DNA of 64,000 nt from JAVEDQ01 sp963783105 (GTDB lineage: Bacteria; Actinomycetota; Actinomycetes; Frankiales; Frankiaceae): positions 744,001-808,000 of the forward strand of contig CAWAMI010000007.1 in the NCBI GenBank assembly GCA_963783105.1, read 5' to 3'. Below are positions 53,184 through 61,329 of this stretch, piece by piece. The notes under the pieces were generated by a model. It did not search any database, had not been told where the DNA came from, and was given only the letters and a program-made list of their open reading frames with translations. A program made the position numbers and the translations under genes. How positions within the stretch are numbered: the stretch's first letter is position 1; each line of letters starts with the position of its first letter.

Positions 53184-53955
53184 CGTCACGCGGCTCGACC
53201 TGTCGCTGCGCCGACGGAGCGCGATCGGCTACGCCGTCGGGATGGCGCTGTACACGCTCGTCGTCGTCGCGATCTACCCGTCGTTCAAGGACGACACCAG
53301 CCTGGACAGCCTGTCCGGATCGACCGCCGCTGCTCTGTTCGGCGTGACCGGCGAGCTGACCTCGCCGGAGGGCTGGCTGGACGGGAACATCTACGCCAAC
53401 TTCTTCCCGCTCATCCTGCTCCTGCTGACGGTGGGGTACGGCGCGGCGGCGCTCGCCGGTCAGGACGAGGACGGCACGCTGTGTCTGCTGGCCGTGCTAC
53501 CGCTCCGCCGGCCCGCGTTGGTGATGCAGAAGATCGCCGCGATGGTGCTGCAGGCGCTGCTGGTCGTCGCCCTGGTCGCCGCGGTCGTGGTCGTCGGGCG
53601 CTCCTTCGAGTTGCCCCTCGCGGCAGGGCGCGTGCTGGCCATCTCGATCACCAGCCTGCTGTTGGCGCTCGACTTCGGCCTGCTCGCCATGGCCGTCGGC
53701 GCCGCCACAGGCAGTCGAGCCGTGGCCCTCGCCGTGGGAGGGGCGGTCGCGGCCGTTGCCTACGTGATCAGTTCCCTCGCGCCCGTCGTGACCTGGGTCC
53801 GCCCGGCGCGCTACGTCTCACCGTTCTTCTGGGCGGTGGGTGACAACCAGCTCACGGACGGCGTGACGGCAGTCGACTACCTCGTGCTGCTCGGGATCGC
53901 GGTGGTCGCCGCGGCCCTCACCATTCGCTTCTTCGACCGACTCGACCTGCACTGA
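53173..53955 (+). CDS. ABC-2 type transporter, permease subunit
   Basis: The 260-residue protein has six predicted helices and the ABC-2 layout: helix 1 at about 17-37, an outside loop with LFGVTGELTSPEGWL, then paired helices, the last near 235-252. The GTG start overlaps the ATPase gene. With that gene it would form a dimeric exporter. Confidence 0.88.
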   Translation: MSADVTRLDLSLRRRSAIGYAVGMALYTLVVVAIYPSFKDDTSLDSLSGSTAAALFGVTGELTSPEGWLDGNIYANFFPLILLLLTVGYGAAALAGQDEDGTLCLLAVLPLRRPALVMQKIAAMVLQALLVVALVAAVVVVGRSFELPLAAGRVLAISITSLLLALDFGLLAMAVGAATGSRAVALAVGGAVAAVAYVISSLAPVVTWVRPARYVSPFFWAVGDNQLTDGVTAVDYLVLLGIAVVAAALTIRFFDRLDLH

Positions 53956-53973
53956 TCGTCTCGCCGGGAACTG

Positions 53974-54303
53974 CTAGTCCATGAATTCGGCCATCTTGTC
54001 CCAGCCGTCCTTGTCCGGGAGCTTGATGTGCAGGATGTCCGGGACCCCGTCGACCATGTGCCTTGTCCCCGGGCCCTCCATGGAGTCCTTGAAGTGCTGG
54101 GAGTTGACGTGGGCCTCGGCGGCCGCCTCGTCGTCGAAGGCCTCGATGGTGACGATGGTGTCGGGGTCGTCCACGCTGCGGTACTTCTCGTACCACTTGT
54201 TCCCGGGCTCCCGGCGGGTCGCCTCGAGGAACGGCCTGCCCGCCTCGAGGTAGGCGTCGGCGTAACCCGGCTTCAGCTTCGTCTTGACGACGATGAAGAT
54301 CAT
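53974..54303 (-). CDS. Antibiotic biosynthesis monooxygenase (ABM) fold protein
   Basis: The 109-residue protein is a ferredoxin-like ABM/QuinolMoase-type barrel: FIVVKTKLKPGYADAYLEAGRPFLEATRREPGNKWYEKYRS, then TIVTIEAFDDEAAAEAHVNSQHFKD. Members dimerise; many are cofactor-free oxygenases or dehydratases, others stress proteins. It stands alone, converging on the ABC permease. ATG 54303 is used. The substrate is not predictable. Confidence 0.88.
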   Translation of the reverse strand: MIFIVVKTKLKPGYADAYLEAGRPFLEATRREPGNKWYEKYRSVDDPDTIVTIEAFDDEAAAEAHVNSQHFKDSMEGPGTRHMVDGVPDILHIKLPDKDGWDKMAEFMD

Positions 54304-54399
54304 GTCTGCTCCTCCCGGGCCGCCGGCTTGGGCCGTGCCGGCCGGCCGTTGCTGTCACCTGAGCCATCATTCCAAGCCGTCACCATCGCCCGCCTGCGG

Positions 54400-55086
54400 C
54401 TATACGAGTCGCCCGGAGGCCCATCGAGCGAGCTCACGCCGGTTCGACAGCTGCAGCTTGCGCAGCACCGAGGACACGTGCGTCTCGATGGTGCGCACCG
54501 AAAGGACGAGCTCACCCGCCGCCTCCCGATAGGTATAGCCGCGCGCGATCAGCCGCAGCACGTCGCGCTCGCGGCCGGTGAGCGCGTCGAGCTCGGGATC
54601 GACCGGCCCGCCCGTCGTCGTGCCTGCGCCGGTCGATGGGGCAGCCGCCGGCGCGGGTCCGCTGAAGGCGTCCAACACGAAGCCGGCCAGCCGCGGGCCG
54701 AAGACCGCGTCCCCGCCTGCCACGCGGCGGACGGCGTCAGAGAGCGTCGGGCCGTCGATGGCCTTGGTGACGTAGCCACGGGCGCCGGCCCGTACCACCC
54801 CGATGACGTCCTCGGCGGCGTCGCTCACGGACAGGGCGAGAAAGCGGACGGCGGGAAGCTCGTCGCGCAGCCGGCGGATGACCTCGGCCCCGCCTCCGCC
54901 CGGCAGGTGGACGTCGAGCAGAACGACGTGCGGTGCGGTGGCCCGCAGCACGGTGACGGCCTCGTCGACGCTGCCCGCCTCGCCGACGACCTCGACGTCC
55001 GCTGCCAGCTCGGAGCGGACCCCGCTGCGGACCAGTCGGTGGTCGTCCACCAGCACGACCCGGATCGGCGCGGCGCCGTCGGTCAC
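54400..55086 (-). CDS. NarL/FixJ (LuxR-type) response regulator
   Basis: The 228-residue regulator has a receiver domain with the acidic pair at 14-15, phosphoacceptor Asp58 (LLDVHLPG), a Ser/Thr switch (ALSVSD) and Lys108-type KAIDG. A Gly/Pro/Ala linker follows, and then a LuxR helix-turn-helix (LTGRERDVLRLIARGYTYREAAGELVLSVRTIETHVSSVLRKL). GTG 55086 overlaps the stop of the kinase gene (GTGA). It is the output partner of the PspC-type kinase. Confidence 0.94.
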   Translation of the reverse strand: MTDGAAPIRVVLVDDHRLVRSGVRSELAADVEVVGEAGSVDEAVTVLRATAPHVVLLDVHLPGGGGAEVIRRLRDELPAVRFLALSVSDAAEDVIGVVRAGARGYVTKAIDGPTLSDAVRRVAGGDAVFGPRLAGFVLDAFSGPAPAAAPSTGAGTTTGGPVDPELDALTGRERDVLRLIARGYTYREAAGELVLSVRTIETHVSSVLRKLQLSNRRELARWASGRLV

Positions 55087-56387
55087 GACGACTGCTCCGA
55101 GGCCGTTCTCGGCCGGGGCAGGATCAGCTCGACTTCCGTGCCGTTGCCGGGAGCGCTGCGGACGCGGCTGTGTCCGCCGATCGCGGCCATCCGTGCGTGG
55201 ATGGAGTCCCGGATGCCGTGCCGGTCAGGCCCGACCGAATCGGGCTCGAACCCGACGCCGCGATCGCGGACCCAGACTCCGACCTGCGCCGGTTCGACCT
55301 CGGCATAGAGCGCGACCTCCGGCGCCCCGGATGACTTCGCGGCGTTGAGGACGGCCTCGCGGGCCGCGGCCACGACGGTCCGCAACCGCTCGTCGACGTC
55401 GGCGGCGCCGACGACGACCACCTCGATGCTGACGCCGGTGTCGTCCTCGATGTCGGCCGCGACCCGCCGGAGCTCGGACCCCAGCGTCACCGGCCCCGTC
55501 GTGGTGGGGCTTACGGCGCCCGCTGCCCTGTCGGGGCCGTAGAGCCAGTCGCGAAGGTCCCGTTCCTGCCGTCGAGCCAGGCGGCGGACCGCCGTCGGGT
55601 CGCCCGCGCGCGCCTGCAGAAGCGCCAGTGTCTGCAAGACCGAGTCGTGCACGTGGGCCGCGACCGCTGCCCGTTCCTGGGCACGAATCCGCGCGCGCCG
55701 CTCCGCGCTGAGGTCGCGCACGAGCCGCAGCAGCCACGGCCCGGCGACGAGGGCTACGCCCGCCAGCGTGGCCAGGATCGCCAGCGCGCCTGCCCTGGCC
55801 TGGGCGAGGGCGTCATGCCCGGCCAGGAACGCCGTCACCCCGGCGACAACGAGCACGGTTCCGGCCAGGGGGAGCCAGAGCGAGGAGAAGCGGACCAGGC
55901 GCTGTCCGGTCCGCCGCGCATCAGCGGCCCACTGCATCCGCTGGACGTCCGGGGCGCGACGCCAGATCAGCAAGGCACCGATACCGGCGAGGACGAGCGG
56001 CCCTATCACGTCGCCACCGAACGGCCGGCCTGCTGCGCCGAGTAGGGCACTCGCTGCGCTCCCGACCACGATGTAGCCCATCAGCTGCCAGACGCGTCGC
56101 CGGCGGGGGACGCCGCTGGCCAGACGACCGACGTGACCGGAGTCCGCTGCCGCGGGCACCAGGATCCACAACGCGATGTAGGCCAGGATCCCGATGCCGC
56201 TACCGACGAGGAGCGCGAGAGCGATGCGGACGCCCACGACCGGGACGTCGAGGTGTTCCGAGATGCCGGCGGCAACTCCAGCGACCAGACCGTCGTCAGT
56301 TCGTCGAACCAACGGCGGGCGGGGCGCCGCCGCGGTTTCGGAAGGACGCGGCTCGTCGACCGAGCCGTCGCCGACGGAGTCTGCCAC
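55083..56387 (-). CDS. PspC-domain histidine kinase (HisKA_3 type)
   Basis: The 434-residue kinase begins with a PspC domain (about 24-80, RRTDDGLVAGVAAGISEHLDVPVVGVRI) instead of a classical sensor. Several membrane helices follow, then a HisKA_3 dimerisation domain with phosphoacceptor His247 (AHVHDSVLQTL) and an HATPase domain (REAVLNAAKSSG, VRDRGVGFEPD). PspC domains link to envelope stress. The GTG at 56387 is preferred; further upstream the frame is shadow. It is divergent from the PspC/LiaF-like protein at 56544. Confidence 0.92.
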   Translation of the reverse strand: MADSVGDGSVDEPRPSETAAAPRPPLVRRTDDGLVAGVAAGISEHLDVPVVGVRIALALLVGSGIGILAYIALWILVPAAADSGHVGRLASGVPRRRRVWQLMGYIVVGSAASALLGAAGRPFGGDVIGPLVLAGIGALLIWRRAPDVQRMQWAADARRTGQRLVRFSSLWLPLAGTVLVVAGVTAFLAGHDALAQARAGALAILATLAGVALVAGPWLLRLVRDLSAERRARIRAQERAAVAAHVHDSVLQTLALLQARAGDPTAVRRLARRQERDLRDWLYGPDRAAGAVSPTTTGPVTLGSELRRVAADIEDDTGVSIEVVVVGAADVDERLRTVVAAAREAVLNAAKSSGAPEVALYAEVEPAQVGVWVRDRGVGFEPDSVGPDRHGIRDSIHARMAAIGGHSRVRSAPGNGTEVELILPRPRTASEQSS

Positions 56388-56429
56388 CGGACGAGGATGA
56401 CATCGACGACGGCGCCGCGCCTCCGGGAC

Positions 56430-56461
56430 GAACCCGGAGGTCGGCTCCGGGTTCGAACCCG
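56430..56461. promoter_or_regulatory. Overlapping inverted repeats between divergent PspC genes
   Basis: gaacccggag (56430-56439) and ctccgggttc (56445-56454) form a perfect ten-base inverted repeat. The 14-base palindrome cgggttcgaacccg (56448-56461) overlaps its right arm. They lie 43 to 83 bases before the two starts and are a candidate binding site for the cognate response regulator. Confidence 0.5.
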
Positions 56462-56543
56462 ACTCCGGGTCCCGACGGACCAGGGACGACTCGGGGTCGG
56501 CGACGGATCCGCCGGGACGGGTCCCGACCGCAATCTTCTCGCC

Positions 56544-57440
56544 ATGAACGACACAGCGCCCCTGCCCCCATCCACCCCGGCGGATTCCTCCGTCCCGGCC
56601 GACGGGCCGAGCTCGGCCGGTCCGCCGCCCGACCCGCCCGTGGCGGCGCCTGGTCGACTGGTCCGACCCCGCGAAGGCCGGATCGTCGGCGGCGTCTGCG
56701 CCTCCCTCGCTGAGCACTTCGGCATCGACGTGCTGCTCGTCCGCGTCCTCGCGGTGGTCCTCGCCGTCTCCGGCGGCGCCGGACTCGCCGCGTATCTGGC
56801 CTTCTGGCTGTTGACGCCGTCGAGCGATGCCCCGGCACCGGTCGAGTCCAGCCGACCGTTGTTCGCCGCCCGCTCCGGACGTCGTCGCGCCCTGCAGGCC
56901 GCCGGGATCGTCCTGCTCGCGATCCTCGTGCTCTCTGCGATCGGACACGCGGTCGAACTCGGCTTCTTCGTCCTGGTCGTCGGGGCGCTGGTGGGCGTGG
57001 CCCTCCTGACCAAGCGCTGGTGGCGGGTGCTTCTCGCGCTCGTCGTGCTCCTGGCCGTGGCGATCGGCTCGATCGCGGCAACCGGCCGGCACCTCGGCAC
57101 GCGGGACTTCGCCGTCGCCCGCGCCACCGACCTCGCCGACAGCTACGGCGCGCCCACGGGCACCGTGCGTCTCGACCTGCGCGGCCTGGTGCTCGACCGG
57201 AGCCGGTCGACCACGGTGTGGGTCGGCAGCGGCGACGTCGTCCTGACCGTGCCGGCGAGCCTGCCGGTGCACGTGGACGCCCAGGGCGGAGTCGGCACGG
57301 TCACGGTCTTCGGCCGGTCGTCCTCCGGCCCGGGAGCTGCCGTCGTCGGAGACTCCGGCCCGACCGACCCGGCCCTGCCCCGGTTGGCGATCGACGCCGT
57401 CGCCGGCACCGGTCGCGTCACGGTGGTGACGGCCGTCTGA
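56544..57440 (+). CDS. PspC domain and LiaF-like membrane protein
   Basis: The 298-residue protein has a Pro-rich N-terminus and a PspC domain (about 40-100, EGRIVGGVCASLAEHFGIDVLLVRVLAVVLAV). Two to three membrane helices and a C-terminal beta-rich domain follow (LDLRGLVLDRSRSTTVWVGSGDVVLTVP..., GTVTVFG) like that of LiaF-type cell-wall-stress proteins. It is divergent from a PspC-type kinase and is probably its regulatory target or partner. A terminator lies 12 bases after the stop. Confidence 0.9.
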   Translation: MNDTAPLPPSTPADSSVPADGPSSAGPPPDPPVAAPGRLVRPREGRIVGGVCASLAEHFGIDVLLVRVLAVVLAVSGGAGLAAYLAFWLLTPSSDAPAPVESSRPLFAARSGRRRALQAAGIVLLAILVLSAIGHAVELGFFVLVVGALVGVALLTKRWWRVLLALVVLLAVAIGSIAATGRHLGTRDFAVARATDLADSYGAPTGTVRLDLRGLVLDRSRSTTVWVGSGDVVLTVPASLPVHVDAQGGVGTVTVFGRSSSGPGAAVVGDSGPTDPALPRLAIDAVAGTGRVTVVTAV

Positions 57441-57452
57441 ACCTCGCGCGCC

Positions 57453-57491
57453 GCGTCCCGGTTCCAGCCCCTCGGGCTCGAACCGGGACGC
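57453..57491. terminator. Strong hairpin after the PspC/LiaF-like gene
   Basis: gcgtcccggttc (57453-57464) pairs exactly with gaaccgggacgc (57480-57491). An inner agccc/gggct stem continues it past one C-C mismatch, with a three-base loop ctc. It may also serve the convergent vapC gene. Confidence 0.85.
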
Positions 57492-57564
57492 CTGCGTGGA
57501 GCGCCGAGATCCCTCCGCCGCGTAGATCTCGACGTAGCGGTCTCTGCATGGCCTGGCCGGGTGT

Positions 57565-57945
57565 CTAGCGAAGCAGGCGCACCGTGACCGGGAGGTCCAG
57601 CTCAGTCCAGGCTCGGTCGGCGGTCAGCACCTCTGCGGGGGCGCTCCGCACCGTGAGCGCGAGGCAGCACCGATCACCGAGGGACAGGGCTCGTCCGCCC
57701 GGCAGCGCTCGCATCGCCCCCGCGAGCTCGGCGTCCTGCTCGAGCACCGGTTCGATCGTCACTCCCGCCGCCAGCAGCAACTCGCGGACCCTGCTGACCT
57801 CGACGCCGGAGTCGACCAGCTTGCCGATCACCTCGGCGAGGTTCGCTGCCCCGAGGACGGCGCTAGCCAGCTCTCCAGCGACAATGGCGGCTCCTGGCTC
57901 GTCGTGCACGAGAGCGAGAACCGCCGAAGCGTCAAGGACGGTCAC
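57565..57945 (-). CDS. vapC: VapC family PIN-domain toxin
   Basis: The 126-residue PIN nuclease keeps the four acidic residues at Asp5, Glu38, Asp91 and Asp110 (DASAVLAL, NLAEVIGK, LSLGDRCCLAL, LTADRAW). VapC toxins cut RNA, often tRNA or rRNA. GTG 57945 overlaps the antitoxin stop by four bases, the normal antitoxin-first order. It is likely held inactive by VapB. Confidence 0.92.
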   Translation of the reverse strand: MTVLDASAVLALVHDEPGAAIVAGELASAVLGAANLAEVIGKLVDSGVEVSRVRELLLAAGVTIEPVLEQDAELAGAMRALPGGRALSLGDRCCLALTVRSAPAEVLTADRAWTELDLPVTVRLLR

Positions 57946-58184
57946 TCGGCAGCTGCCGCGCGCCGGCGCTCGGCCAGCAGCTCCTCGACCAACGAGCGCG
58001 AACGAGGGACTTCAGTGGCCAGTCCACGCAACTCAGCCACGGCGTCCTGCTGCCTTTCGAGAACAAGTCTCTGGCCTGCGACGTGCAGATGAAGACGGTC
58101 GCCGGCTCCCAGTCCGAGCGCTGTGCGGACTTCCGCCGGAATCACGAGGCGGCCCTGCTGCCCGAGCACGAGTGTGGCATTCAC
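57942..58184 (-). CDS. vapB: VapB antitoxin, AbrB/MazE fold
   Basis: The 80-residue protein has an N-terminal swapped-hairpin DNA-binding domain (LVLGQQGRLVIPAEVRTALGLGAGDRLHLHVAGQRLVLER) and a C-terminal toxin-binding helix. GTG 58184 begins at the domain; ATG at 58208 would add eight residues. A direct repeat overlies the promoter region. Confidence 0.88.
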   Translation of the reverse strand: MNATLVLGQQGRLVIPAEVRTALGLGAGDRLHLHVAGQRLVLERQQDAVAELRGLATEVPRSRSLVEELLAERRRAAAAE

Positions 58185-58192
58185 GAGCCAAG

Positions 58193-58222
58193 TGTGCCAC
58201 GGACCCATCGTATGTGCCACGG
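58193..58222. promoter_or_regulatory. Direct repeat upstream of vapB
   Basis: tgtgccacgg occurs at 58193-58202 and again at 58213-58222, two helical turns apart. On the minus strand a tacgat box lies between them and could be the -10 element. This is a candidate VapBC autoregulatory operator. Confidence 0.45.
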
Positions 58223-58358
58223 CGATGCCACGGCATGGATCCGAACACCCACGAGCCGCGAGCACTCACGCACCCGACCGCGAGGAGCCGACGTCGCGCT
58301 TTAGGGGGCTCGGGCGATAGGCGGGTTGTGAGGGCGCTCGGGCAAGGCGGCCTTCACG

Positions 58359-59009
58359 TCAGGATTGCGCGTCGTGCACGAGAATCGCGATGTGCACCCG
58401 GTTCGTGACTGCGAGCTTGGTGAGAAGACGCGAGACGTGCGCCTTGACGGTGGCTTCGCTCATGAACAGGGATGCCGCAATCTCGGCGTTGGATGCGCCG
58501 GACCCCACCGCAGTCGCGACCTCCCGCTCCCGGTCTGTGAGCGACTCCAGGCGCTGGGCAGCGAAGCGACGACGATCTGTCGTTCCTTCGTTGCCGAGGT
58601 GAGAGAGAAGCGTGCGGGTGACCGACGGGGAGAGCATCGCTTCTCCTGCAGCCACGAGGCGTATCGCATGGACGATCTCCGCGGGCGCGGTGTCTTTCAA
58701 CAGGAATCCTTCGGCTCCGGCCCGAAGCGCGCTCAGAACATGCTCGTCGGCCTGGAATGTGGTCAGGACGATCACGTGCGGCGGAGCCTGAAGGCTGCGG
58801 AGGGCCGACGTGGCGGCGATGCCGTCCATCCCGGGCATCCGGATGTCCATCAGGACGACATCGGGTCGGTGCGCCTGCGCGGTTGCGACGGCGTCGGCCC
58901 CGTCGGCAGCCTCGCCCACCACCTCCATCTCCTCTGACGACGACAGGATCATCTGGAGACCGGCACGCACCAACGCGTCGTCGTCGACCAACAGCACCCG
59001 AATTTTCAC
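58359..59009 (-). CDS. NarL/FixJ (LuxR-type) response regulator
   Basis: The 216-residue regulator has a receiver domain with acidic residues at 9-11, phosphoacceptor Asp55 (LMDIRMPG), VLTTF and LLKDTAP, and a LuxR helix-turn-helix ending SEATVKAHVSRLLTKL. GTG 59009 overlaps the kinase stop (GTGA); the frame is open further upstream but that sequence is Arg/Gly/Pro-rich shadow. Its partner is the kinase at 59006, and the divergent ABC transporter at 60412 is its likely target. Confidence 0.94.
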   Translation of the reverse strand: MKIRVLLVDDDALVRAGLQMILSSSEEMEVVGEAADGADAVATAQAHRPDVVLMDIRMPGMDGIAATSALRSLQAPPHVIVLTTFQADEHVLSALRAGAEGFLLKDTAPAEIVHAIRLVAAGEAMLSPSVTRTLLSHLGNEGTTDRRRFAAQRLESLTDREREVATAVGSGASNAEIAASLFMSEATVKAHVSRLLTKLAVTNRVHIAILVHDAQS

Positions 59010-60250
59010 CACGGCAGGTCGGCCTCGACGACGAAGTCGCCGGAAGCGTCCGGTCCGTGCACCAGGACGCCATTGGCCAGGGTCACTCGCTCCTGCAGAC
59101 CAAGGAGGCCCGTGCCGGAACCCGGCGGAGCCGGACGGTTGTAGGCGCCGACCGCGGGTGGGTTCCGAACGCATACGTGCAGGCCGCGGTTCGGCGCCCC
59201 CGCCACCCGGACCTGGGCGAGGGTGCCGCGAGCGTGCTTGCTGATGTTGGTCAGCGCTTCCTGCACGATGCGATATGCGTCGCGTCCCAAGGGGCCGGGT
59301 GCGGCAGCTGCACCGTCCACCTGCATCTCGAAGTCGATCTTCGCGCCGGAGCGGCGAGTCTCCTCCACCAAGCGTGGAATGTCAGCCAACGTCGGTTGTG
59401 GAACCGTCGACGGCCGCTCCTGCCCCGGCTCCTCCCGCAGCACGCCGATCACGTCCCGCAACTCTTCCAGCGCTTGGTGGGCCGTCAACCGCAACAGCGC
59501 TGCGCTCTCCCGCACCTGGGCGGGAGGAAGGTCGAGTGCGACCTCGAGCGCCCCGGCGTGCAGCGCCACCAGGGAGATGCGGTGGGCGAGCACGTCGTGC
59601 ATCTCCCGTGCGATGCGGGTCCGCTCGGCCAGGCGCGCACGTTCGGCGCGGACGAGCTGATCTGCCTCGGCCCGTTGGGCACGGTCGCGCAGGGTGGAGA
59701 GAAGCTGACGCCGAGCGCGGACGAACAAGCCCCATGCGGTTGCGGCGGCGGCAAGCGCCACCGTCGGCAGTATCACCGACCAGGTGTTGGTCCGCCCGAG
59801 CCAGATCGAGCACACCACTGCGGACGGAACGAACAGAGCGGCCACGAGCAGGGCGGGTCGGACATGGCGGTGCACAGCCAGCGACGACAGTGCGAACAGG
59901 CCGGCCACCGTGCCAGACGTCGAGAATGCGCCCAACAGGACGCAAACCAGCGCCACACCGAACGGCCACCGTCGCCGCCACCACAGTGAGACGCAGCAAA
60001 GAGCTCCGAACGCGGCGTCGATGGCCACCTGCCCCGAAGTCATCCGATTGGTGGCGTCATCCACGGAGACGCTCAGGATGAGAGCCCCGAGAGCGGCGGC
60101 GATGATGAACGCACCGGCGTCGACGGACCAGTCGCGCGCAGTCCTGGGCGCCACCTTGTCGGGATGAGCGGAGTCGGAACGAACCGAGTCGCTCGGTGCC
60201 GGCATCGCCGTGGGGGCGGTCTGAGCCCACCATCTGCGAAGCCAGGACAT
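59006..60250 (-). CDS. Histidine kinase (HisKA_3, YdfH/DesK type)
   Basis: The 414-residue kinase has four to five membrane helices (about 45-175) with very short loops, so it probably senses within the membrane. A HisKA_3 domain follows with His218 (RIAREMHDVLAHRISLVALH) and an HATPase domain (YRIVQEALTNISKHARG, GTGLLGLQERV). This is the DesK-like layout that controls ABC exporters. ATG 60250 is preferred to one at 60307. It is transcribed divergently from the ABC transporter. Confidence 0.93.
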   Translation of the reverse strand: MSWLRRWWAQTAPTAMPAPSDSVRSDSAHPDKVAPRTARDWSVDAGAFIIAAALGALILSVSVDDATNRMTSGQVAIDAAFGALCCVSLWWRRRWPFGVALVCVLLGAFSTSGTVAGLFALSSLAVHRHVRPALLVAALFVPSAVVCSIWLGRTNTWSVILPTVALAAAATAWGLFVRARRQLLSTLRDRAQRAEADQLVRAERARLAERTRIAREMHDVLAHRISLVALHAGALEVALDLPPAQVRESAALLRLTAHQALEELRDVIGVLREEPGQERPSTVPQPTLADIPRLVEETRRSGAKIDFEMQVDGAAAAPGPLGRDAYRIVQEALTNISKHARGTLAQVRVAGAPNRGLHVCVRNPPAVGAYNRPAPPGSGTGLLGLQERVTLANGVLVHGPDASGDFVVEADLPW

Positions 60251-60285
60251 CGTTCGAGCGTAAGACTCAGGGCCCCCGTGCAACA

Positions 60286-60327
60286 TCGACGAAAGTCGAC
60301 GCTGCAACCGACCAAAGACGAAAAGTC
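60286..60327. promoter_or_regulatory. Paired gacgaaa-gtc operators between kinase and ABC genes
   Basis: tcgacgaaagtcga (60286-60299) is a perfect five-base inverted repeat around gaaa. A second copy, gacgaaaagtc (60317-60327), lies about 30 bases on. I recall similar TGACGAAAGTCA-like elements in front of kinase-regulated ABC operons of streptomycetes, so these are probably binding sites of the response regulator. No other regulator is encoded in this stretch. Confidence 0.55.
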
Positions 60328-60411
60328 GGAAGCGGCCAGCTTCCCTTCGGACATTGGATCGTGGCCGTCCGCCCGATGCGGGGGCGCACCCGGCCGGTTC
60401 AGGCTGGCCAC

Positions 60412-61329
60412 ATGATCACGACAACCGCTCTCACCAAGAGCTACAACAACACGCCGGTCGTGCGCGACGTCTCGTTGCGCTGTGAAGCTGGGACCATCAC
60501 CGGTTTCCTCGGGGCCAACGGCGCCGGCAAATCCACCACGCTGAAGATGATCGTCGGGCTGGTGCGACCCGATCGCGGTACGGCGACCATCGACGGGCGA
60601 CCGTTCGTCGAGCTGCCCAACCCGACGCGCGTGGTCGGAATGCTGCTCGACGCGTCTGCGATGCATCCCGGGCGCAGTGGCCGGGCGACGCTCACGATCG
60701 CAGCCCGGCTGGCAGGCGTTTCCACGACGCGGGTCGAGCACCTGTTGGACGTCGTCGGGATCGCCGAGGCGGCGGACAAGCGGGTCGGGACCTACTCCCT
60801 TGGCATGCGCCAACGCCTCGGCGTCGCCCAGGCCCTCGTCGGTGAACCGCGGGCGCTGATCCTCGATGAACCGGCGAACGGGCTCGATCCCGAGGGCATC
60901 GCATGGATGCGAACGCTCCTCCGCGACTTCGCCGACCGTGGCGGCACGGTGCTGTTGTCGAGCCACCTGCTCCACGAGGTGCAGGCCACCGCCGATCATC
61001 TTGTCGTCATCTCAGGCGGTGCCGTGGTGGCCGCCGGTCGGCTGGACGATCTGCTTGCCAGCTCCACGATCCTCGTGCGCAGCCCCGACCCCGGTGCACT
61101 TGTCGCGGCCCTCCGGGTCGCGCGGATCGACTACGTCGCCGGGCCGGGAGATGCGCTCACCGTGGACGCCTCCGGAGGTCGCGTCACGACCGAGGTGCTG
61201 GCGGGCGTCGCCCGCGACCACCAGGTGCTGCTCACCGAGTTGCGTCAGTCCGAGACACGTGGGCTGGAGCAGCTGTTCTTCTCTCTCACCGCCGCCGATG
61301 CGGCTCCGCCCCAGGAGATTGCAGCATGA
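60412..61329 (+). CDS. ABC-2 type transporter, ATP-binding subunit
   Basis: The 305-residue protein has Walker A GANGAGKST, a Q-loop region near VVGMLLDASAMHPGRSG, signature LGMRQRLGVAQAL (a Leu-Gly variant of LSGGQ), Walker B ALILDEPANGLDP and SSHLLHEV. It is of the bacitracin/lantibiotic-export (BcrA-like) group. ATG 60412 has no strong ribosome-binding site. It is followed by the permease with an ATGA overlap and is probably regulated by the divergent two-component system. Confidence 0.93.
   Translation: MITTTALTKSYNNTPVVRDVSLRCEAGTITGFLGANGAGKSTTLKMIVGLVRPDRGTATIDGRPFVELPNPTRVVGMLLDASAMHPGRSGRATLTIAARLAGVSTTRVEHLLDVVGIAEAADKRVGTYSLGMRQRLGVAQALVGEPRALILDEPANGLDPEGIAWMRTLLRDFADRGGTVLLSSHLLHEVQATADHLVVISGGAVVAAGRLDDLLASSTILVRSPDPGALVAALRVARIDYVAGPGDALTVDASGGRVTTEVLAGVARDHQVLLTELRQSETRGLEQLFFSLTAADAAPPQEIAA

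Noticed and set aside
56448..56461. cgggttcgaacccg as a tRNA T-arm
   Set aside because: The sequence resembles a T-stem and loop, but no acceptor, D or anticodon arms can be folded around it, and no 3' CCA-like end is positioned. It is better read as a palindromic operator.
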